Shown here: piece by piece, positions 6,444 through 9,720 of the stretch
How positions within the stretch are numbered: the stretch's first letter is position 1
How the letters are laid out: every line of letters begins with the position of its first letter
DNA from: JAVBNW01 sp031551255
GTDB taxonomy: Bacteria; Bacillota; Clostridia; Christensenellales; UBA1750
Reading direction: 5' to 3'
Length of the DNA stretch: 9,720 bases
Assembly (NCBI GenBank): GCA_031551255.1
Contig: JAVBNW010000098.1
Location: 1-9,720 of the forward strand
The notes under the pieces: generated by a model
What the model was told of the DNA's origin: nothing
Seen by the model: only the letters and a program-made list of their open reading frames with translations
The model's database searches: none
Position numbers and translations under genes: made by a program

Positions 6444-7145
6444 TTACCACTCGATCAGTTCGATCGGCACGACATTTTCGTTGCGCGTGTTCCCCGATGC
6501 CCTGCCGTTTTTTACGCGTATGACCCGGTCCGCCATCGGGGAGATCGCCGAGTTGTGCGTGATGATCACCACCGTCATGCCCGTTTCGCGCGCGGTTTTC
6601 TGCAGCAGCGCCAGAACTTCTTTGCCGGTGCCGTAATCCAGCGCGCCCGTCGGCTCGTCGCACAGAAGCAGCTTGGGGTTCTTGGCCAGCGCGCGGGCAA
6701 TCGCAACCCTTTGTTGCTCCCCGCCGGAGAGCTGGGAAGGAAAGTTGTCAAGCCTGTGCCCCAGCCCCACACCGCACAGCACCTCGCGCGGGTCGAGGGC
6801 ATCGGGACAGATTTCTGTGGCGAGCTCTACGTTTTCCAGCACCGTCAGGTTTTGCACCAGATTGTAGAACTGGAATACGAAGCCGATGTCGTTGCGGCGA
6901 TACATCGTCAGCTCCCGGCGGCTTAAGCGGCTAATTTCGCGCCCGTCCACGCTGATGGAGCCCGCGTCGCAGGTATCCATGCCGCCCAATATGTTCAAAA
7001 CCGTGGTCTTGCCCGCGCCGCTTGGCCCGACGATCACGGCAATTTCGCCCTTTTCGATCGCGAAGCTGATGCCGTCCACCGCTCGGATCTCCACGCCGCC
7101 GGCGTGATAGCTGCGCACGACGTCTTGAATTTGAATGTAGCTCAC
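6444..7145 (-). CDS. ABC transporter ATP-binding protein (MacB/LolD type)
   Basis: The product is 233 residues from a GTG start at 7145. A TTG 15 codons upstream has no ribosome binding site and would lie before the predicted transcript start. All ATPase motifs are intact: Walker A GPSGAGKT (40-47), Q-loop FVFQFYNL (Q92), signature LSGGEQQ (139-145), Walker B LLLCDEP (159-165) and H-loop THN (H197). The order and the YHAGGVEIRAVDGISF opening place it with the MacB/LolD/FtsE-like ATPases that drive FtsX-type permeases in peptide, lipoprotein or antibiotic export. No permease gene is adjacent: downstream is a terminator and upstream a divergent gene. It must pair with a permease encoded elsewhere, or be a remnant. 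The reading frame shows no damage. Confidence 0.93.
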   Translation of the reverse strand: MSYIQIQDVVRSYHAGGVEIRAVDGISFAIEKGEIAVIVGPSGAGKTTVLNILGGMDTCDAGSISVDGREISRLSRRELTMYRRNDIGFVFQFYNLVQNLTVLENVELATEICPDALDPREVLCGVGLGHRLDNFPSQLSGGEQQRVAIARALAKNPKLLLCDEPTGALDYGTGKEVLALLQKTARETGMTVVIITHNSAISPMADRVIRVKNGRASGNTRNENVVPIELIEW

Positions 7146-7167
7146 AAAGACCGCCCCCAGTATGGCC

Positions 7168-7195
7168 AGTATAGCATGCGGTTGTGGCAAAACAA
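7168..7195 (-). promoter_or_regulatory. Promoter of the ABC ATPase gene (extended -10)
   Basis: On the minus strand TTGTTT (7190-7195) is followed by 16 nt and TATACT (7168-7173), which is preceded by TGC, giving an extended -10. Transcription would begin near 7161, only about 16 nt before the GTG start. A direct repeat ATACTGG-CC-ATACTGG overlaps the -10 and start site. Confidence 0.55.
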
Positions 7196-7229
7196 CGCAA
7201 TGTGCGTGAAGGAATCGAAAACAGAAGCG

Positions 7230-7258
7230 TTGACAGGCGCGCCCTGAGGAGATATGAT
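7230..7258 (+). promoter_or_regulatory. Sigma-A promoter of the Tet-like GTPase gene
   Basis: A perfect TTGACA (7230-7235), a 17-nt spacer and TATGAT (7253-7258, one change from consensus) form a strong housekeeping promoter. The start site should lie near 7265, giving a leader of about 220 nt. It is divergent from the ABC ATPase promoter, with about 34 bp between the two -35 elements. Confidence 0.87.
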
Positions 7259-7269
7259 AAGCCTATGCG

Positions 7270-7283
7270 GCGACATACGTCGC
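7270..7283 (+). other. 5' leader hairpin before the leader-peptide ribosome binding site
   Basis: GCGAC (7270-7274) pairs with GTCGC (7279-7283) around ATAC. It sits at the very 5' end of the predicted transcript and ends just before the AAAGGAGG site, so it may stabilise the 5' end or affect loading of ribosomes on the leader peptide. Confidence 0.4.
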
Positions 7284-7303
7284 GACAAAAGGAGGAAACA
7301 CGA

Positions 7304-7336
7304 ATGGCACGCACCTTGGAGGGAAAGGCAGAATAA
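7304..7336 (+). CDS. Predicted leader peptide MARTLEGKAE
   Basis: A ten-residue frame, MARTLEGKAE, begins with ATG at 7304 and ends with TAA at 7334. It is preceded by AAAGGAGG (7288-7295) at 8-nt spacing, the best ribosome binding site in the leader and stronger than many genes have. It lies between the promoter and a leader terminator, upstream of a ribosome-targeting GTPase. Leader peptides in this position control several ribosomal-protection and rRNA-methylase resistance genes by attenuation. The peptide has no recognised sequence, and its role is inferred from position and signals only. Confidence 0.6.
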   Translation: MARTLEGKAE

Positions 7337-7338
7337 CA

Positions 7339-7431
7339 TCCCGGGGCCTCTGATCCGCACGCTCCGGGGAGATTGTGCGGGAAAATTGCGACGCAGAAGC
7401 ATGCGCGGCATTTTGCTGTGGATGTTTTTTT
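7339..7431 (+). promoter_or_regulatory. Attenuator-like leader with competing stems and a terminator
   Basis: The terminator stem pairs AAGCAT-G-CGCGGC (7397-7409) with GCTGTG-G-ATGTTT (7415-7427) around ATTTT. It has 12 pairs with two G-U and one G-G mismatch in the arms, plus a possible G-U near the base, and lies within a run of seven T (7425-7431). Upstream, CCGCAC (7355-7360) pairs perfectly with GTGCGG (7375-7380). CCGCACG can instead pair with TGCGCGG (7402-7408) in the terminator arm with one mismatch. A third option pairs 7339-7344 with 7364-7370 (one bulged G). These pairings exclude one another, as expected for transcription attenuation. The regulatory logic is inference. Confidence 0.6.
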
Positions 7432-7484
7432 ATTATGCGCAAACATATGCGCCGGTTGTTTTTACCCGCCCCGGAGGGAAAAGC

Positions 7485-9356
7485 TTGATCGAAACTATAC
7501 GCAACATTGGCATCTTTGCCCACGTGGACGCGGGCAAGACGACGCTTACCGAGCAGATTCTCTTATCGTGCGGCGCGATCCGCAGCGCGGGCCGGGTAGA
7601 CGACGGCACCGCGCATACCGATGCCCTCGCGATCGAGCGCCAACGGGGCATCTCCATCCGCTCGGGCACCGCCTGCGGGCAGTGGGCGGGGCACTCCATC
7701 CGCATCATCGACACCCCGGGCCACGTGGATTTTTCCGACGAGGTGGAAACCGCGCTGTTGGCGGTGGACGGCGCGGTGCTCGTGGTATCCGCGGTAGAGG
7801 GCGTGCAGGCGCAAACCGCGGTGATCGCCCGGGTGCTCGCGGCGCTTGGCTTGCCTACGTTGATCTTCATCAACAAGACCGACCGCGCGGGGGCGGACAT
7901 TGCGCGGACAATGGAGCAGCTCTCCGCGCTCGTGCCCCGCCCCATCTTGCTTTCGCAAGATGAAGAGGCGCTGATCGACAAGCTCAGCATCGTAGACGAT
8001 GAGCTTTTAGCGCTTGCGGTGGAAGGGCGCGTTACCCGAGATGATCTGCGCTTGGCCACGGCGCGCGCATGCCGGGCCCGCGCCGCGACGCCGGCGCTTT
8101 TTGGATCCGCGCTGCGCGGGGAGGGCGTCTCAGCCGTGCTCGACGGCATCGCCGCCTATTTGCCCCCGCCCGCCGACGCGGGCGAAATGTCCATCGCCGC
8201 CTACCATGTGCGCAGGGAGGGCGAGGAGCGCCAGGTGCGCGTGCGGGTATTCGGCGGCGAGCTGCGCCTGGGGCCCGTGGAAGGCTTTGGGCGCGTACGC
8301 CGCCTGCGAGAGCAGACCCCTACGGGCGAAGAAAACGTTAAGGTTTTAAAGCCGGGCGATATCGGCGTGGCCGTTGGGCTTGAGGGGCTCAGGGCAGGCA
8401 TGTGGCTGGGCAGGCAAATGAGGGGCCGGCCGCACATGGCCGCGCCGGTACTGCGCGCACAGGTGGTGCCTGAAAAGCAAGCTCAGCTTCCCGCGCTGCT
8501 GCGCGCGCTCGAACGGCTTGCCGACGAGCAGACGGCCCTGCGCCCGGCATTCGAGCCGCGCAGCCGCCGGGTGCACATACAGCTGATGGGGGAGATTCAC
8601 CAACAGGTGGTCGAGCAGACGCTCAGGGATGAGTTCGGCGTGACGGCGAATTTGATGCCCCCCGAGGTGCTCTACCGCGAAACCCCGCTGCGCGCCGGGC
8701 GCGGCGAGCTTGCTATGTTCTTTCCGCCATGGAATGCCAAGGCCAGCTTTTTGGTGGAACCCGCGGCGCGCGGCGCGGGCGTGCGCTTTGTCAACCGCGT
8801 GAGCACCGATCTTATTTATCTAAAGCACATTCGCGACATCGAGGACACCGTGTATGAGGCTTTGGCCGAGGGGCTTAACGGCTGGCCGGTGACCGACCTT
8901 ACCGTAACGCTTACCGATGCGCGCTGCTCTTGGCTCACGCGCGATAACGCGGGCTCGCGCTTTGGGCCGGTCGTGCCGCTGGGGCTATTCGATGCGCTCA
9001 AGGATGCCGGAACCCGGCTGCTCGAGCCGGTCTATCGCTTTGAAGCGCTGGCGGACGAGAGCGTTTCGGGCGCGCTGCTGTACGAGCTTTCGCTTATGCG
9101 CGCCGAATGCGAACCCGCCGCGTACGACGGCGGCACCGTCCGCATCACCGGCCTTGTGCCGGTGGGGACTTCGCAGCGCTTTGCGTCGAAGGTAAGCGAG
9201 CTTACGCGCGGGCGCGGAACGTGGCGCACGCGGCTGGAGGGCTTTCACCCCGCGCCGGAAGGCGTAGGCCGCACGATCGAGCGCACGACGCCGGATCCTA
9301 CCAATCCTACGCTGTACATGGACTATATCACCGGAAGGAGTACGCAATTGCAATAG
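7485..9356 (+). CDS. Tet(M)-like ribosomal-protection / translation-factor GTPase
   Basis: The product is 623 residues from a TTG at 7485, preceded by GGAGGG at about 6-nt spacing; Tet(M) has 639. The in-frame extension upstream covers the promoter and leader and is not coding. GTPase motifs are AHVDAGKT (12-19), ERQRGISI (51-58), DTPGH with catalytic His80, NKTD (130-133) and GSAL (207-210). EF-G-like domains II to V follow, including YLKHIRDIEDTVYEALAEGL, LFDALKDAGTRLLEP and the C-terminal FASKVSELTRGRGTWRTRLE. The family binds the ribosomal A-site region; Tet(M) and Tet(O) expel tetracycline. The domain IV tip that carries SPVST in Tet(M) reads SWLTRDNAGSRFGP (482-495) here, so tetracycline protection is doubtful and a relative with another ribosome-rescue or resistance role is possible. 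It is divergent from an ABC ATPase gene and controlled by an attenuator-like leader. Confidence 0.88.
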   Translation: MIETIRNIGIFAHVDAGKTTLTEQILLSCGAIRSAGRVDDGTAHTDALAIERQRGISIRSGTACGQWAGHSIRIIDTPGHVDFSDEVETALLAVDGAVLVVSAVEGVQAQTAVIARVLAALGLPTLIFINKTDRAGADIARTMEQLSALVPRPILLSQDEEALIDKLSIVDDELLALAVEGRVTRDDLRLATARACRARAATPALFGSALRGEGVSAVLDGIAAYLPPPADAGEMSIAAYHVRREGEERQVRVRVFGGELRLGPVEGFGRVRRLREQTPTGEENVKVLKPGDIGVAVGLEGLRAGMWLGRQMRGRPHMAAPVLRAQVVPEKQAQLPALLRALERLADEQTALRPAFEPRSRRVHIQLMGEIHQQVVEQTLRDEFGVTANLMPPEVLYRETPLRAGRGELAMFFPPWNAKASFLVEPAARGAGVRFVNRVSTDLIYLKHIRDIEDTVYEALAEGLNGWPVTDLTVTLTDARCSWLTRDNAGSRFGPVVPLGLFDALKDAGTRLLEPVYRFEALADESVSGALLYELSLMRAECEPAAYDGGTVRITGLVPVGTSQRFASKVSELTRGRGTWRTRLEGFHPAPEGVGRTIERTTPDPTNPTLYMDYITGRSTQLQ

Positions 9357-9616
9357 GTATATTGGCCGATAAAACGACAATCATGCCAACGCGGGGCTCC
9401 GCCCCGCGTCGGACTATCAAAAAGCTTCGACTATCTGCGTAACCTGCGAGGTTTGGAGGGCAAAGCCCTCCAAGAGCAACCGCCCGCCGGTGGCCGGAGC
9501 CGAGCGTGCGCGGTGCGCACATAGGGCGAGGCGGAAGGCCCGTGAGTACGAGGTGACTCGCGAGTGTGACGACGCAGGAGCCCGTACGAACGGTAGAATG
9601 TGCGGCGAAGCGGGCG
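9357..9616 (+). other. Gene-less, highly structured GC-rich region (possible 3' UTR RNA or dispersed repeat)
   Basis: No supported protein gene lies here. Helices in order are ACGCGGGGC/GCCCCGCGT (9389-9409, 3-nt loop), AACCT/AGGTT (9441-9453), TTGGAGGGC/GCCCTCCAA (9453-9473, loop AAA), GTGCGC/GCGCAC (9506-9520), CGAG-GTGA-CTCG with a GNRA loop (9549-9560) and GTACG/CGTAC (9546-9550 with 9583-9587, an alternative to the previous one). A long-range CCGCCCGC (9480-9487) pairs with GCGGGCGG (9610-9617) and encloses the last three. With no T-run before 9642, this would be transcribed as the 3' tail of the GTPase mRNA. It could equally be an intergenic repeat of this genome. No known RNA family was recognised. 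Confidence 0.5.
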
Positions 9617-9660
9617 GCAAAAATTGCCTCGTAACAGGCGATTTTTGCTTCTATGCGTTT
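9617..9660 (+). terminator. Terminator-like hairpin ending the structured region
   Basis: A 13-bp stem with one G-U pair joins 9617-9629 to 9636-9648 around CGTAAC. The right arm contains TTTTT and the hairpin is followed by TTCTATGCGTTTTT. It is the first hairpin with T-rich sequence after the GTPase gene. The core is nearly the same as in the terminator at 6310-6351 (18 of 22 positions around TTGCC-CGTA-AGGC-ATTTT). The gap before the final T-run makes efficient termination less certain. Confidence 0.6.
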
Positions 9661-9720
9661 TTGCTGACCGTGTGTCGTGTGCTCCTTGTCGTGCTTCCTC
9701 GGCGGGGGGCTCACGGGGGG
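9661..9720. other. Right-edge intergenic sequence, no gene seen
   Basis: The last 60 bases hold no supported gene. TGTCGTGTGCTCCT and TGTCGTGCTTCCT form an imperfect tandem repeat, followed by G-runs at the edge (CGGCGGGGGG, then CGGGGGG). CGGCGGGGGG also occurs after the chemoreceptor gene near 6275. The feature is cut by the window end. Confidence 0.3.

Noticed and set aside
7254..7484. In-frame N-terminal extension of the GTPase (77 codons)
   Set aside because: It starts inside the -10 element, spans the leader terminator and does not resemble the family. The TTG at 7485 with GGAGGG gives a family-length protein beginning just before the P-loop.
9389..9409. GC-rich hairpin considered as terminator of the GTPase gene
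   Set aside because: It is followed by CGGACTATC with no T-run, so it does not meet the intrinsic terminator pattern.
9538..9593. Possible group II intron domain V-like hairpin (CCGT ... GNRA ... ACGG)
   Set aside because: The AGC triad and two-part stem geometry of domain V are not present, and no intron-encoded protein lies nearby.
9328..9714. Minus-strand open frame (128 codons) over the 3' structured region
   Set aside because: It runs through all hairpins and the terminator, has no ribosome binding site and no recognisable domain. It is best explained as chance frame in GC-rich repeat-like DNA.

Overview
The window is GC-rich bacterial chromosome, most likely from a high-GC member of the Bacillota (Clostridia-like). 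The reasons are consensus AGGAGG-type ribosome binding sites, frequent TTG and GTG starts, a Tet(M)-like translation GTPase, a FmdB/MurA/TadA cluster and a clostridial-type chemoreceptor. This placement is inference. No rRNA, tRNA, CRISPR array, insertion sequence or phage gene was seen.

Layout. (1) 1-199: the 3' end of tuf (EF-Tu) on the plus strand with its intrinsic terminator. (2) 244-4231, minus strand: read 5' to 3' the genes are a GNAT acetyltransferase, a FmdB-type zinc ribbon, murA, a TadA-like deaminase, a HAD hydrolase and a GlmU-like left-handed beta-helix acetyltransferase. A near-consensus promoter (TTGCAA-17-TATAAT) lies between the GNAT gene and fmdB. The fmdB/murA, murA/tadA and tadA/HAD junctions all overlap, so those four are probably translationally coupled. 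(3) 4388-6351, plus strand: a transmembrane chemoreceptor, possibly under a sigma-28-like promoter, ending at a bidirectional terminator. (4) 6444-7145, minus strand: a MacB/LolD-type ABC ATPase with no permease in view. (5) 7230-9356, plus strand: a divergently transcribed Tet(M)-like ribosomal-protection or translation-factor GTPase. It has a consensus promoter, a ten-residue leader peptide and a leader terminator, which is the layout of an attenuation-controlled gene. (6) 9357-9720: no protein gene, but a dense series of helices ending in a terminator-like hairpin related to the one after the chemoreceptor.

How the genes fit together. MurA commits UDP-GlcNAc to peptidoglycan. The GlmU-like protein may acetylate a sugar or sugar nucleotide. 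The TadA-like deaminase and EF-Tu belong to translation. The Tet-like GTPase is predicted to act on ribosomes, and its leader suggests it is induced when translation is disturbed.

The strongest leads are the attenuator-like leader of the GTPase, its altered domain IV loop, the structured 3' region and the active-site deviations of the TadA-like protein.
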